Assembly (NCBI RefSeq): GCF_008329965.1
Contig: NZ_CP036150.1
Location: 1,922,001-1,986,000 of the forward strand
From: Oceanispirochaeta crateris
Lineage (GTDB): Bacteria > Spirochaetota > Spirochaetia > DSM-2461
Length of the DNA: 64,000 nt
Reading direction: 5' to 3'
Shown: positions 35,151-44,679 of the stretch, piece by piece
How the letters are laid out: each line of letters starts with the position of its first letter
Position numbering within the stretch: the first letter of the stretch is position 1
Notes under the pieces: model-generated
Told to the model about the DNA's origin: nothing
Database searches by the model: none
Seen by the model: the letters and a program-made list of their open reading frames with translations, nothing else
Made by a program: the position numbers and the translations under genes

Positions 35151-35687
35151 CTATTCCAAATGTTTCTCGGTTATCTCTTCACCCAAAAAGCGTTCAACAT
35201 CCTGAGAAGATGCTGAAAGAGGCCCGCTGACCAAAACAGGAGGTGATTTTAATTTTTCACCATTGAGCATGGTGACTAGACGCTGTAGAGAAGAAAGAAT
35301 CATATTCTTTTCCCAATCTGCCAATTTTTCAAACTCTTCTGTGAATTCTTCCTGAAACAAGGATGGATTTGTATCCAAGATTTTCTGGGACTTCTCGGTC
35401 AGCAAAATATTCACTTTCCTTTTATCCTGAGAACTCCTTTGTCTGTGGGCAAAGCCCTGCTGTTCAAGACGGTCAAGAATGCTGGTGACCGTAGCCTGAG
35501 AGAGACTGACCTCTCTGGCTATGGTAGATATGGGCCTGTCTGCTCCCTTATAGATCTCTTTCAAAACAATCAGCTGAGGACCGGTGATGCCATAGCGTTT
35601 TGTCAATTTTTTTGACTGCAGGTCAATGACCCGAATAATTTGTCTCAGTGTAGAAACAACAGTATCTGCATTATTCAGCTGATCCAT
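35151..35687 (-). CDS. MarR-family regulator, probable regulator of betaine uptake
   Basis: 178 residues. Winged helix with ISTIAREVSLSQATVTSILDRLEQQGF and the wing SSQDKRKVNILLTEKG-like stretch. It is divergent from the betaine importer across 273 AT-rich bases. MarR proteins controlling compatible solutes are known (EctR1, CosR, GbsR), so an osmotic-response role is likely from context. The C-terminal 35 residues extend beyond the core MarR fold. Confidence 0.85.
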   Translation of the reverse strand: MDQLNNADTVVSTLRQIIRVIDLQSKKLTKRYGITGPQLIVLKEIYKGADRPISTIAREVSLSQATVTSILDRLEQQGFAHRQRSSQDKRKVNILLTEKSQKILDTNPSLFQEEFTEEFEKLADWEKNMILSSLQRLVTMLNGEKLKSPPVLVSGPLSASSQDVERFLGEEITEKHLE

Positions 35688-35960
35688 TTTCTCCCCTCAT
35701 TCCTGTGTTAGGCATCACAATATCACTCAAAATGATACCCTGTAAAGTATCCACATAGTTATTCCACTAATGTTTTGAATCATAAACAATATTTGTATTA
35801 ATTTGCCTTAATATTCCCTTAAGTTACTGTTTTCAACTCTTAAATTGACATAAAAATGAATTAATTACTTACTAAGCACTATTATTTTCTAATATACGTT
35901 TGACTAAAATAAATATATCACTTAGAGTACTAATGAAATTACAACTACAAAGAGGTTACT

Positions 35961-36905
35961 ATGAAAAAGAGTATTTTAATAATTCAGGTGTTACTCCTGA
36001 TGTTTTCGTTCTCCCTGACTGCTGAAGGTCAGAAGGACAACGATACCACAACCATCGTATTTGGAGATGTATCCTGGGACAGTGTCCAGGTTCATAACAG
36101 AATTGTAGCATTCATCATCGAAAACGGATACACAGGCTATAAAGCAGATTTTATTCCTGGAGATACCATGCCTGTCATCAACGGAGTTATCCGAGGTGAC
36201 ATTGATGTAGATATGGAATCCTGGCATAACAATGTTTATGAGATCTATGAAAAGGGAATCAATTCCGGTGACATGGTGGATCTTGGTAAAAATATGCCCG
36301 ATGCACCTCAGGGCTGGTGGGTTCCCCGCTACCTTGTTGAAGGTCCAGATGCACAGGCACCTAACCTAAAATCAATTGACGACCTTCCCCAGTATGCTGA
36401 TCTTTTTACAGATCCCGAAGATTCTTCCAAAGGAATCATCTACGGTGGTGTTGCAGGATGGGGTCAGTTAGCCATTTCTGAAGACTTCTATGAAGAACAT
36501 AACCTGTCTGAAACATTTAACCTGGGAGTTGCCGGATCCGGAACAGCCCTTGCAGGTACCATGGTTGGGGCTTATGCCAAAAAAGAACCCTGGGTTGGAT
36601 ACTACTGGGCACCAACAGCCGTCCTTGGAAAACTGGATATGATCCGTCTTCCTGGAACTGAATACCCTGCAGCAGCAGTCAATATCCTCGTGAACAAATC
36701 CATGCTTGAAAAAGCACCTGATGTTGTAGAGATGTTGAAAAAATATTCTACCACTGTTGATCAGAACAACCAGTTCCTGGCGAAAATGGATGCAGAAGGT
36801 TGGGACACACAACAGACTGCCGAATGGTTCTTGAAGAACAACGAAGAAGTTTGGACCAAGTGGGTCTCTTCTGAAGTTGCCGAAAAAGTAAAAGCGGCTC
36901 TTTAA
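35961..36905 (+). CDS. proX: Glycine betaine/proline-betaine ABC transporter substrate-binding protein
   Basis: 314 residues. Signal peptide KKSILIIQVLLLMFSFSLTA, with no lipobox Cys. The mature domain is OpuAC-type: IVFGDVSWDSVQVHNRIVAFI, DVDMESWHNN and KKEPWVGYYWAPT contain the Trp/Tyr residues that form the aromatic box for quaternary ammonium ligands. AAGAGG precedes the ATG. First gene of a three-gene operon; the ATPase follows 9 bases later. Betaine uptake supports growth in salt. Confidence 0.94.
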   Translation: MKKSILIIQVLLLMFSFSLTAEGQKDNDTTTIVFGDVSWDSVQVHNRIVAFIIENGYTGYKADFIPGDTMPVINGVIRGDIDVDMESWHNNVYEIYEKGINSGDMVDLGKNMPDAPQGWWVPRYLVEGPDAQAPNLKSIDDLPQYADLFTDPEDSSKGIIYGGVAGWGQLAISEDFYEEHNLSETFNLGVAGSGTALAGTMVGAYAKKEPWVGYYWAPTAVLGKLDMIRLPGTEYPAAAVNILVNKSMLEKAPDVVEMLKKYSTTVDQNNQFLAKMDAEGWDTQQTAEWFLKNNEEVWTKWVSSEVAEKVKAAL

Positions 36906-36914
36906 GGAAAATCA

Positions 36915-38177
36915 ATGACAGATACGACTCTTGAGGCTGAACATTCAAATGTTCAACCCGGGGGGAGTGATTCCCCTCAAATCATCATCAAGGATTTATG
37001 GAAGATCTACGGCAGAGACCCTAAAAGGATTCTGAAGAAAGACATTCGCAATAAATCAAAAGAAGAAATACAGAAAAAAACCGGTTGTATTGTCGGTATG
37101 CGCAATATCAACCTGAATATCGAAAAAGGTCAGTTTTACATTCTGATGGGCTTATCCGGAAGCGGTAAATCAACCCTTGTCAGAAATCTCATCCGCCTCG
37201 TAAATCCCACTAGTGGCTCTATCACAATCAATGGTAAAAATGTGACGAAAATGAATCTGGAACAACTCCTCCAGTTCAGACGAAATACCTTTGGAATGGT
37301 CTTTCAGCATTACGGCCTCCTGCCGCATCTGACTGTCCTGGACAATGCAGCCTATGGCCTGAAGGTCAAAGGCATGTCAAAAGGCGAGCGTTACGCCAAA
37401 GCCATGAGAACTCTTGAGACAGTTGGACTCAAAGGCTGGGAAGATTACTATCCAGGCTCCTTGAGCGGAGGAATGCAGCAGCGCGTAGGCCTTGCCAGAG
37501 CTCTTGCCAACGAGCCGGACATTCTCCTTATGGATGAACCTTTTAGCGGCCTCGACCCACTCATCCGCAGACAGATGCAGGATGAACTGGTAGAACTCCA
37601 GGAAACTCTGAAAAAGACGATTATCTTTGTGACTCACGACCTTCACGAAGCCCTCAAGCTGGGTGATAAAATTGCCATTATGAGAAATGGCGAGGTCGTT
37701 CAAGAAGGAACACCCGAAGATATTGTGACACACCCTGCCAATGATTATGTTCAGGAATTTGTACGGGACGCTTCACCTGCCAAGGTTTTAACCGCCGGAA
37801 GCATCATGGAAGAACCCAAGATCATCCTTTATGACTGGGAAGGTGCCAAAACAGCACAGACTCTCCTGCTCTCCAACAACCGTCGTTCGGCCTTTGTTGT
37901 AAATAAGGCCAGAAAATTCTTGGGGATAACAACAGAAGTAAAACTAAACGATTTACTTGAAAACAAAGATTATAAGGGCGGGATACCCGATTCCATTATT
38001 CGGAAGGTACCCACCGTGACAGAAGATACAATTTTGGAAGACATGTTTTCCATAGTCAATGAAAACCCCTACCCCATTCCTGTCGTGGATGAACTGGGGA
38101 GATTCAAGGGAAAAGTGACAACTGACCAGATCTTCGAATCTATCACTCCCTACAATGAAGGAGACAGCAATGATTGA
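36915..38177 (+). CDS. proV: Glycine betaine ABC transporter ATP-binding protein with CBS domains
   Basis: 420 residues. Walker A GLSGSGKST, Q-loop FQHYGLLPHLTV, signature LSGGMQQRVGLARALA, Walker B ILLMDEPFSGLDP and the H-loop VTHDLHEA. The N-terminal KDLWKIYGRDP... extension and the C-terminal tandem CBS region (about 285-415) match ProV/OpuAA, where CBS domains sense ionic strength. Its stop overlaps the permease start by 8 bases. Confidence 0.95.
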   Translation: MTDTTLEAEHSNVQPGGSDSPQIIIKDLWKIYGRDPKRILKKDIRNKSKEEIQKKTGCIVGMRNINLNIEKGQFYILMGLSGSGKSTLVRNLIRLVNPTSGSITINGKNVTKMNLEQLLQFRRNTFGMVFQHYGLLPHLTVLDNAAYGLKVKGMSKGERYAKAMRTLETVGLKGWEDYYPGSLSGGMQQRVGLARALANEPDILLMDEPFSGLDPLIRRQMQDELVELQETLKKTIIFVTHDLHEALKLGDKIAIMRNGEVVQEGTPEDIVTHPANDYVQEFVRDASPAKVLTAGSIMEEPKIILYDWEGAKTAQTLLLSNNRRSAFVVNKARKFLGITTEVKLNDLLENKDYKGGIPDSIIRKVPTVTEDTILEDMFSIVNENPYPIPVVDELGRFKGKVTTDQIFESITPYNEGDSND

Positions 38178-39015
38178 ATTCCCTGATATTGTAGGAATCC
38201 CCCTGGCTAAATGGATAGACCAAGGCATGACCTGGCTGTTAGAAAACCTGAGTGGTTTTTTTGATGCCATTGGATTTATCATACTTCAGGTTGTAGCAGG
38301 AATTGAACGTCTTTTCCTCTTTATCCCCTGGTTTATCATTATCCTTCTTGTAGGACTGGCTGGATGGAAACTTGTGGGTAAATTGAAAACTGGGATTGTT
38401 TTCATGATCCTAATGTTTATGATCGGTACTTTCGGATACTGGGAACTGGCTATGAGAACACTCAGCCTTGTTATAGCATCGGTCTTTTTCTCACTCCTTA
38501 TTGGAATCCCTCTGGGAATTCATATGGCTCGGAGCGATAGAGGAGAATCCATCCTGAAACCACTTCTGGACGGAATGCAGACCATGCCCAGTTTTGTCTA
38601 CCTTATTCCAGCCCTCATGTTCTTTGGAATGGGAAAAGTTCCAGCCATGTTTGCCACCATTATTTATGCGGTGCCTCCGGTCATCCGATTGACCAATGTC
38701 GGTATCAGAACCGTAGATAAAGAAGCCGTGGAAGCCTCAAAAGCCTTTGGAGCGACCCCGATGCAGGTTTTATTTGATGTGCAGCTCCCGCTGGCCAAAC
38801 CATCTATCATGGTTGGAATCAACCAGACGACAATGATGGCCCTGGCCATGGTTGTTATTGGTTCCATGATCGGAGCCAAGGGTCTGGGGATGGAAGTCCT
38901 TTTGGCCATCAACCGGATTGAAGTCGGTAGAGGTTTTGAAGCCGGAATCTCCATTGTATTTCTGGCGATCATCATCGACAGAATTACCCATTCCTTTTCT
39001 GAATCTAAGAAATAA
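38170..39015 (+). CDS. proW: Glycine betaine ABC transporter permease
   Basis: 281 residues from ATG 38170 (AAGGAG 8 bases upstream, overlapping the proV stop); the frame opens 15 bases earlier in poorer context. TM segments from about residue 40. The EAA-type loop reads EASKAFGATPMQVLFDVQLPLAKPSIMVGINQT, characteristic of ProW/OpuAB. The long N-terminal amphipathic stretch before the first TM (EFPDIVGIPLAKWIDQGMTW) is usual for this family. Confidence 0.95.
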   Translation: MIEFPDIVGIPLAKWIDQGMTWLLENLSGFFDAIGFIILQVVAGIERLFLFIPWFIIILLVGLAGWKLVGKLKTGIVFMILMFMIGTFGYWELAMRTLSLVIASVFFSLLIGIPLGIHMARSDRGESILKPLLDGMQTMPSFVYLIPALMFFGMGKVPAMFATIIYAVPPVIRLTNVGIRTVDKEAVEASKAFGATPMQVLFDVQLPLAKPSIMVGINQTTMMALAMVVIGSMIGAKGLGMEVLLAINRIEVGRGFEAGISIVFLAIIIDRITHSFSESKK

Positions 39016-39021
39016 ACAAAC

Positions 39022-39057
39022 GGCAGATATATGTAAATCATATATCTGCCTTTTTAT
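39022..39057 (+). terminator. Rho-independent terminator of the betaine operon
   Basis: 12-bp perfect stem GGCAGATATATG/CATATATCTGCC (39022-39050) followed by TTTTTATTT, 7 bases after the proW stop. Confidence 0.93.
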
Positions 39058-39201
39058 TTCCAACAGCATATATGCCCCCACTTCCCGACTGTTAGCTTTA
39101 GAGCCTCCATACATTACATATTTACTACTATTTTTGCTTTTTCTAGATTATAATCTTTTTAATGCCTCTGACGGTGAATACTTAAAGCCTAACTATCCTG
39201 A

Positions 39202-39231
39202 TAACTTCGGTACAGTTAGCTTCGGTATAGT
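39202..39231 (+). repeat. Two 15-base tandem repeats with CUUCGG cores in the FecR-protein leader
   Basis: Copy 1 TAACTTCGGTACAGT (39202-39216) and copy 2 TAGCTTCGGTATAGT (39217-39231) differ at two positions and end just before AAGGAGA. C(UUCG)G is a very stable RNA tetraloop sequence, although the flanking arms here pair only weakly. A -10-like TATAAT lies further upstream near 39148. Confidence 0.55.
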
Positions 39232-39244
39232 AAGGAGATAATTT

Positions 39245-39907
39245 ATGAAATGGTACCCAAGACTCTTATTGATAGTGTTATTTATATCCAGCCCTTTGAA
39301 TATCAGCGCAGAGAATCTTCTGGAATATCTGGAAGGTGATGTTGTCATTCTCAGAGACAACGATCGCCTGGAGGGAGATTTTGGCATGGAACTGGAACAG
39401 GGTGATATCGTTCTGACTCAGAATGACTCTCTTGCCATTCTGGACCTGGAAGGCGGAAGGATTCTTAAAATGAAGGAAAACAGCAGTCTGAAACTGGAAA
39501 ACTTGAGCCACAATACAAGGCTGGAACTGAAGAAAGGCGGTGTTTTCTCAAGAGTGGACCATATTGTCAATGGGAGATTTGAAATTAGAACCGAATCAGT
39601 CGTGGCAGGAGTTAGAGGCACTGAATTTTTTGTAGCCTTTGGAAAGACAGAGAATGAGGCTTCCGATATCTGGCTCTGTGTGAATGACGGAACTGTTGAG
39701 GTTGCCATAGCCGGAAGTAAGGATTCAGTCCTGGTGAATGAAGGCGAAGGGATTAATATTCTTGGTGGAAAGGAGCTTACTCCTCCCGAAGCCTATGAGT
39801 GGACAAAAGACCTGAACTGGAACACAGACCCTGAGGCAGGGAATGTCAGAGACGAATTGGATCTTCTGGACGCTTATTCGGACTCCCGGAACCGGAATTT
39901 TTTCTAG
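39245..39907 (+). CDS. Exported FecR-domain protein
   Basis: 220 residues. Signal peptide WYPRLLLIVLFISSPLNISA, then a FecR-type beta domain: EGDVVILRDND, MELEQGDIVLTQNDSLAILDLEGG, and VVAGVRGTEFFVAFG, the usual FecR core motif. There is no TM helix after the signal, so it is periplasmic rather than an anti-sigma factor; such secreted FecR proteins are common in spirochaetes. AAGGAGA lies 7 bases before the ATG. Converges with the adenine deaminase gene. Confidence 0.88.
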   Translation: MKWYPRLLLIVLFISSPLNISAENLLEYLEGDVVILRDNDRLEGDFGMELEQGDIVLTQNDSLAILDLEGGRILKMKENSSLKLENLSHNTRLELKKGGVFSRVDHIVNGRFEIRTESVVAGVRGTEFFVAFGKTENEASDIWLCVNDGTVEVAIAGSKDSVLVNEGEGINILGGKELTPPEAYEWTKDLNWNTDPEAGNVRDELDLLDAYSDSRNRNFF

Positions 39908-39913
39908 AGGCAA

Positions 39914-41677
39914 TTACTCCGTCTTCAACACCACAGGAACAAGGCTGTGATTTAAAACATCGACTAATCCCAGATCTGTCAAACCTAACTGAGGGACCGT
40001 GGGAAGGGAGATGAAAGACAGCGACATGAAGGGAGCTGACATGGGGCAACCCAATCCTCGGACAGCTTCATTGACTCTGTTCATCTGTTCCATAACCTCC
40101 CCGGCAGAATCGGGACTCATAAGTCCTCCAATAGGCAGAGCTATAGAATCCAGAATCTCTCCATTCCAGGCTGCGGCAAACCCGCCCTGTGTCCTCTCAA
40201 GCTCCCGGGCGGCCAGAAGCATATCCTCGAGATTTGTTCCCACAACAACAATATTATGATGGTCGTGGGAAACCGACGAAGCCAGGGCTCCTTTCTCCAG
40301 CTGAAAGCCTCGAACAAAGCCCTTACCGATCTGTCCATTCTTCCCATAACGCTCAACCACAGCGAGCATGAGAATATCCTGTAAAACATCAGGGCAGACA
40401 CTCCCCCCGTCAATCTTGAGCCAGTGACGGCTCTGTGTATTGATGATTTGATCGGGAATCATATCGATGACCCGGACAAGGGCCTTATGTCCCTCGGCCT
40501 TCAGGGCAAAATCATCGGCAGTTAAATCACTCTGGAGAGTCACTGTATGATTCAGGTATGCAGGATAGAGGCCCTTCTGCTCTTCTAGGATGTTTCCTTT
40601 TTCGGCAACAAGACGGCCTCCCTTAAAAACGGCTTGAGGTTTCATCGTTTTCATATCCGGAACTAGCAGAATATCCGCAAATCGTCCCGGGGTAAGAGAA
40701 CCCAGTTCATGATCCAGGCGGAAATGTCGTGCGGCGTTGATGGTTGCTATTTTAACGGCTTTGATGGGATTCATTCCCAGATCGATGGAACGTTGAACAT
40801 TATAGCTAATATGCCCCTCACGGACGATATCATTCACATGCTTGTCATCCGTACAAAAGAGCAGGTCCTCCGTTGGAAGATCATGATCCAAAACGCCTGT
40901 GATAAGGGCGTCCAGATTCCTCTCACTGCTTCCCTCCCTAATCAAGGCCCGGATTCCCAGAGACAGACGATCTTTCAGCTCTTGAAACTCCACAGACTCA
41001 TGGTCATCGGAAAGACCTGCCGCCGCATAGGTATTCAGATCGTCCCATTCCAAACCGATGGCATGGCCATTACAGATCCGGCCCTGCTCTCTGGCACTCA
41101 GAATTTTCCTGAGGTAATCATCCATAACATTTAGAACCTTGGGAGGGTCCAATTCTCCCAGGCTGACCGCATTGGATTCCTTTAAGAGATGTGAAACTTC
41201 TTCAACTCCCAGAACTCCGCCAGTGGTCTCGAGTCCGGGTGCAGTGGGCACCCTTGAGGGAACCTCCATAAAGAGACGGAAAGGAAGCTCTTCTTTCTCC
41301 CTGAGAAGGTCATTAAGCCCCCTAATCCCGGCAACATTGGCAATCTCCATGGCGTCTACAAACAAGGTCGTAGTACCCCAGGGCACAATGACTGTTGCAA
41401 GAGCTTCCGGTGTCAGCAGGGTGGTTTCAATATGAATATGGCTATCCATAAAACCGGGAATAGCCGTCATGCCTTGTCCATCATATCTCTGTTTTGCCTT
41501 GACCTCCCATCCTGGAGAAAGAGCCACAATCCTGCCATTTTTGATTACAAGTGAGCCTTCCTTGATCTCTTCAGTGAAGACATTCAGGATACGGATATTA
41601 TGAATATAGAGATCGGCCTCTTCTTTTCCCGATGATGCCCATAATTCTTGCTTTAAATGCTCCAGTCTTGTATTCAT
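39914..41677 (-). CDS. ade: Adenine deaminase
   Basis: 587 residues. Converts adenine to hypoxanthine plus ammonia in purine salvage. Motifs: metal site GFMDSHIHIE, the central CNGHAIGLEWDDLNTYAAAGLSDDHE, FCTDDKH, and the C-terminal Ade domain with VSHDHHNIVVVGTN and LPIGGLMSP. Length matches the family (about 570-600). AAGGGAG precedes the ATG at 41677. It follows the thiamine operon on the same strand after a 67-base gap without a clear terminator, so read-through transcription is possible. Confidence 0.95.
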   Translation of the reverse strand: MNTRLEHLKQELWASSGKEEADLYIHNIRILNVFTEEIKEGSLVIKNGRIVALSPGWEVKAKQRYDGQGMTAIPGFMDSHIHIETTLLTPEALATVIVPWGTTTLFVDAMEIANVAGIRGLNDLLREKEELPFRLFMEVPSRVPTAPGLETTGGVLGVEEVSHLLKESNAVSLGELDPPKVLNVMDDYLRKILSAREQGRICNGHAIGLEWDDLNTYAAAGLSDDHESVEFQELKDRLSLGIRALIREGSSERNLDALITGVLDHDLPTEDLLFCTDDKHVNDIVREGHISYNVQRSIDLGMNPIKAVKIATINAARHFRLDHELGSLTPGRFADILLVPDMKTMKPQAVFKGGRLVAEKGNILEEQKGLYPAYLNHTVTLQSDLTADDFALKAEGHKALVRVIDMIPDQIINTQSRHWLKIDGGSVCPDVLQDILMLAVVERYGKNGQIGKGFVRGFQLEKGALASSVSHDHHNIVVVGTNLEDMLLAARELERTQGGFAAAWNGEILDSIALPIGGLMSPDSAGEVMEQMNRVNEAVRGLGCPMSAPFMSLSFISLPTVPQLGLTDLGLVDVLNHSLVPVVLKTE

Positions 41678-41744
41678 AACACTCTTTTCTCCCTTAGGTC
41701 AGCACAATTTTCTATCTTGTTAAGCCAGAGAAATCATATCATAT

Positions 41745-42293
41745 TCAGTGAAGATCCTCATAGGACCTCAAGTAAAGAGATTCCGCCAGATGCTCGGCTC
41801 CCTTGAGAAGACGGACCATCAGAGGGATAAGAAAAATATGAAAATAGAAGACTCTTCTCATCCCATGGGGTATTTCGATCCCTCTGAGACGCTGTGCATC
41901 CTGAATTTCATCGATAACTGGTTTTATAAATAAAGTATAATTGAGAGCGCCATAGAGAATAAAGGCAATTTTTTTAGGAAAGCCCGTCTCCACGAGAAGG
42001 TCATAAAGAGACAGATCCTTGTAGAATGAGAGGTAAACTTGAAGGCTGAGACTGATGGAAGCGAGGAGTATTACAGTATGGATACCATCCTTAAAATGCC
42101 CGAATAAGAAGTATAAAATCAAAAGGAAAAGGGATGTGGGAACTAAAAAACGAAGGTATGATACCAGAGCCTTCCTGTTCCTCACAATCAGACCAGCGAT
42201 AATAAAGGGAATGAGCAGGAACCCACTTTTGGGGATGATAAGCTGAAGCCCCATAAGAACTATGGATAGAAGAAATAAGAGTTTAAATTTCAA
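41745..42293 (-). CDS. ecfT: ECF transporter transmembrane T component (EcfT)
   Basis: 182 residues with about five TM segments. The two coupling motifs of EcfT proteins are visible as AQRLRGIE and AESLYLRSY (AxxARG-like). Shorter than general EcfT (about 260), as expected for a dedicated group-I system. It overlaps the ATPase gene by 11 bases and completes a ThiW-EcfAA-EcfT importer. Confidence 0.88.
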   Translation of the reverse strand: MKFKLLFLLSIVLMGLQLIIPKSGFLLIPFIIAGLIVRNRKALVSYLRFLVPTSLFLLILYFLFGHFKDGIHTVILLASISLSLQVYLSFYKDLSLYDLLVETGFPKKIAFILYGALNYTLFIKPVIDEIQDAQRLRGIEIPHGMRRVFYFHIFLIPLMVRLLKGAEHLAESLYLRSYEDLH

Positions 42294-43611
42294 CAGAAGC
42301 TCCCTTAAGGCAGTAATCGGCGACGGAATGGGAAGAGTCCTTTAAAAATTCAACAAAGTCCCCGTTGTGACTGGTAAAGAGTATCCCCGTCCCTCTGTCC
42401 AGAAGCTTCTCAAAAACCTTCACTAATATTTTCACACCCTGTTCATCCAGATGTGCATCCGCTTCATCCAGAATCAGAACCTCCGGTTTTAACAATAGGG
42501 CAGCCACAAGCTGACATTTTTTCTTTTCTCCATGACTCAATGAAAATGGACTCTGATGCAGGGTATGCCCCAGTTCAAATATGTCACACAGAAACTGCAA
42601 ATACTCATCATCTTTTATCTTCAGAATTGAAGCAGAATAGGAAAGCTCTTCTTCTACGGTATTGCAGAAAAACTGGCTGTCTGGAGACTGAAGGACCACA
42701 GAAATCCTCTTGCAGAACTCCCGCCTCTTCAAGGACCGAAGATCTATGGTTCCAAGACGGAGATCTCCCCGGCTGGGTTGCAGGCAGGTGATGGCCCGGA
42801 TCAACGTGCTTTTTCCAGAACCAACGGGCCCTCTCAGATGAATGAGCCCCCCGGGGGGTAGAAATAAATCTTCAAAACAGAACCTGGGTCCCTGGGGGAG
42901 ATCCACAACCAAGCTCTGTATGGAGAGGAGGGAAGAGACTTCACTGGAAGGACCATTGTGTCCTTCGGGCATGGGAGGGAACTTGATCCCCTTGTTTCGT
43001 TTTTTTTCAGGATTCAGCACAAAGGAACGGACATATCCTGCCAGGGATGCAGGGAGGCTGTGTTCCACCATAAGGATGGTTTTTCCAAGTCTGTGTTTTT
43101 CAAGAAGAAGATCAGCCAATAACTCTCCCTTATCTGCGGATAAGGGAGCAAAGGATTCATCCAGAAGGATCAGATCAGGATCTGAGCTGAGGTAGGCACA
43201 GATCAGGACAAGCTGCTGCTCCCCTCCTGAGAGGCTCTGCGGGTTGCGGTCTTTCAGATGCTCAATCTCAAAATACTTCAATAAAGATTCAGCTCTTTCG
43301 CTCGAGGCGGAAGGAGAAAAACAAACCTCCTCCCATACGGTTCTGCAAAAGAGTCGGGCCGCTGCCCAGGGACCTGTAAGACAGAGATTCTTTCCACCTC
43401 CTTTAAGAGGTTCATTTTGATACAGAAGGGTTCCTTCAACGATACCCGGATATACTGATGGAACAAGCCCGGCTATGATCCGGAGTAAACTGGTTTTCCC
43501 CGCACCATTAGGTCCTCCCAGATAGAGGAAATCTCCCCGCTTGACTGTAAGATTCAGCCCAGTAAAGATTTCCCTCCTATTCTTAAATGACAGGTTCTGT
43601 ATGGATAACAT
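42283..43611 (-). CDS. Fused ECF transporter ATPase (two ABC domains)
   Basis: About 442 residues from ATG 43611 (GGAAAA 8 bases upstream; the frame opens at 43638). Two ABC domains in tandem: first GGPNGAGKTSL, LSGGEQQLVL, DLILLDESFAPL; second GPVGSGKSTL, LSHGEKKKCQL, EVLILDEADAHLD. This is the EcfA-EcfA' fusion found in YkoD-type systems. The second signature is LSHGE rather than LSGGE, a common variation. It powers uptake with ThiW as the substrate-binding S component. It overlaps the thiW stop by about 30 bases. Confidence 0.92.
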   Translation of the reverse strand: MLSIQNLSFKNRREIFTGLNLTVKRGDFLYLGGPNGAGKTSLLRIIAGLVPSVYPGIVEGTLLYQNEPLKGGGKNLCLTGPWAAARLFCRTVWEEVCFSPSASSERAESLLKYFEIEHLKDRNPQSLSGGEQQLVLICAYLSSDPDLILLDESFAPLSADKGELLADLLLEKHRLGKTILMVEHSLPASLAGYVRSFVLNPEKKRNKGIKFPPMPEGHNGPSSEVSSLLSIQSLVVDLPQGPRFCFEDLFLPPGGLIHLRGPVGSGKSTLIRAITCLQPSRGDLRLGTIDLRSLKRREFCKRISVVLQSPDSQFFCNTVEEELSYSASILKIKDDEYLQFLCDIFELGHTLHQSPFSLSHGEKKKCQLVAALLLKPEVLILDEADAHLDEQGVKILVKVFEKLLDRGTGILFTSHNGDFVEFLKDSSHSVADYCLKGASVEI

Positions 43612-44089
43612 GCGCTTTTTCCAATCTGAGAAGAACAATAAAAGCCAATAAACTACCGGAGATAGAACTGAGCAGGAAGCCAGGGAGCAGAGCCATAAAC
43701 CCGATTTCCTTCCCCATGATTCCAGGGGCTATGAGGAAGCTGCTTAAAAGTGGAGCAATCAGTCCTGTCCCAATGATTTCTCCTAGGACCGCTGCAGAGA
43801 TTTTTCTGGTCATTCGAAAGGCCAAACCAGACAAGAAGGCACCGATCATACTGCCCGGAAAAGCCAAAAGGGTTCCCAGACCCAGGGCATTGCGGATGAG
43901 AGAGACTCCTGCGGCAGCGGCCACATTCATTCGTGTCGTAACCAAAACAGCCAGAAAAACATTTACAAAATGCTGGGTCGGATTGATTTTGGCTATACCG
44001 ATGGGAAGACTTGTGAAAGGAGACAGGGCAATAGCCAGTGCCATAAAGACGATCACATGAGCGATTTGCTTAATATTTTTTTTGCTCAT
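43583..44089 (-). CDS. thiW: ECF transporter S component ThiW (thiazole precursor uptake)
   Basis: 168 residues with five to six TM segments. The ThiW signature INPTQHFVNVFLAVLV and the GxLLAFPGSMIGAFLSG segment are visible. ThiW is predicted from TPP-riboswitch regulons to import hydroxyethylthiazole; its place beside thiM, the kinase for that compound, fits. It overlaps thiE by 4 bases. Confidence 0.92.
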   Translation of the reverse strand: MSKKNIKQIAHVIVFMALAIALSPFTSLPIGIAKINPTQHFVNVFLAVLVTTRMNVAAAAGVSLIRNALGLGTLLAFPGSMIGAFLSGLAFRMTRKISAAVLGEIIGTGLIAPLLSSFLIAPGIMGKEIGFMALLPGFLLSSISGSLLAFIVLLRLEKAHVIHTEPVI

Positions 44090-44679
44090 CCTTCCTCCAG
44101 TTTTTTCAGGTACTCCTGAATCCGTAACTCCGGCTCATCCCTGCCCATGATATCGGAAATAACGCAGATGTAGGATGCTCCGGCCTGCATGACCTCATCC
44201 AGATTTTCGAGTGTAATACCACCGATGGCACTGACCGGAACAGAAACACTGCGGCAGATCTCTTTAAGAAGGGGAACTCCCATATGGGGTGCCTCCGGTT
44301 TTGTCAATGAACCGAAAACGGCTCCAGCCCCAATGGAATGAGCGCCCGCTTGTTCGGCTTCTATCGCCTCCTGGACAGTATCAACAGAAACACCAATCAT
44401 GAGTTTTTGTGCATATTGTTTACAAATACTCTTATAATCACCATCATCCTGTCCCAGATGAACCCCATGGGCCGCCGATTCCAGAGCCGCCTCCAGACTG
44501 TCATTCACAATAATTTGGACATGAGGATAACTATGGGAGTGGGTCATGATTTTTTTCACTGTGGAAACCAGGCTGTCATGATCCTGACCTTTATTTCGAT
44601 ATTGAATGACCGAGACACCTGCGGCCATCAGCATTTGAGCTTCTTCCAGATTTGATGCAAAACCGTATAATTCAGCCAT
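44086..44679 (-). CDS. thiE: Thiamine phosphate synthase
   Basis: 197 residues, (beta/alpha)8 barrel. Joins HMP pyrophosphate and thiazole phosphate to thiamine monophosphate. Motifs: IQYRNK, IIVNDSLEAA, GVHLGQDDGD, GAGAVFGSLTK and the phosphate loop AIGGITLENLDEVMQAGAS. It overlaps the symporter gene by 8 bases. Confidence 0.95.
   Translation of the reverse strand: MAELYGFASNLEEAQMLMAAGVSVIQYRNKGQDHDSLVSTVKKIMTHSHSYPHVQIIVNDSLEAALESAAHGVHLGQDDGDYKSICKQYAQKLMIGVSVDTVQEAIEAEQAGAHSIGAGAVFGSLTKPEAPHMGVPLLKEICRSVSVPVSAIGGITLENLDEVMQAGASYICVISDIMGRDEPELRIQEYLKKLEEG

Noticed and set aside
35821-35900. Promoter of the betaine operon
   Set aside because: Several TTGACA/TTGACT-like boxes exist, but none has a good -10 at 16-18 bases; no single call is supported.
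43587-44060. 157-codon plus-strand ORF
   Set aside because: Mirror of thiW, a membrane protein whose codon use leaves the opposite strand open.
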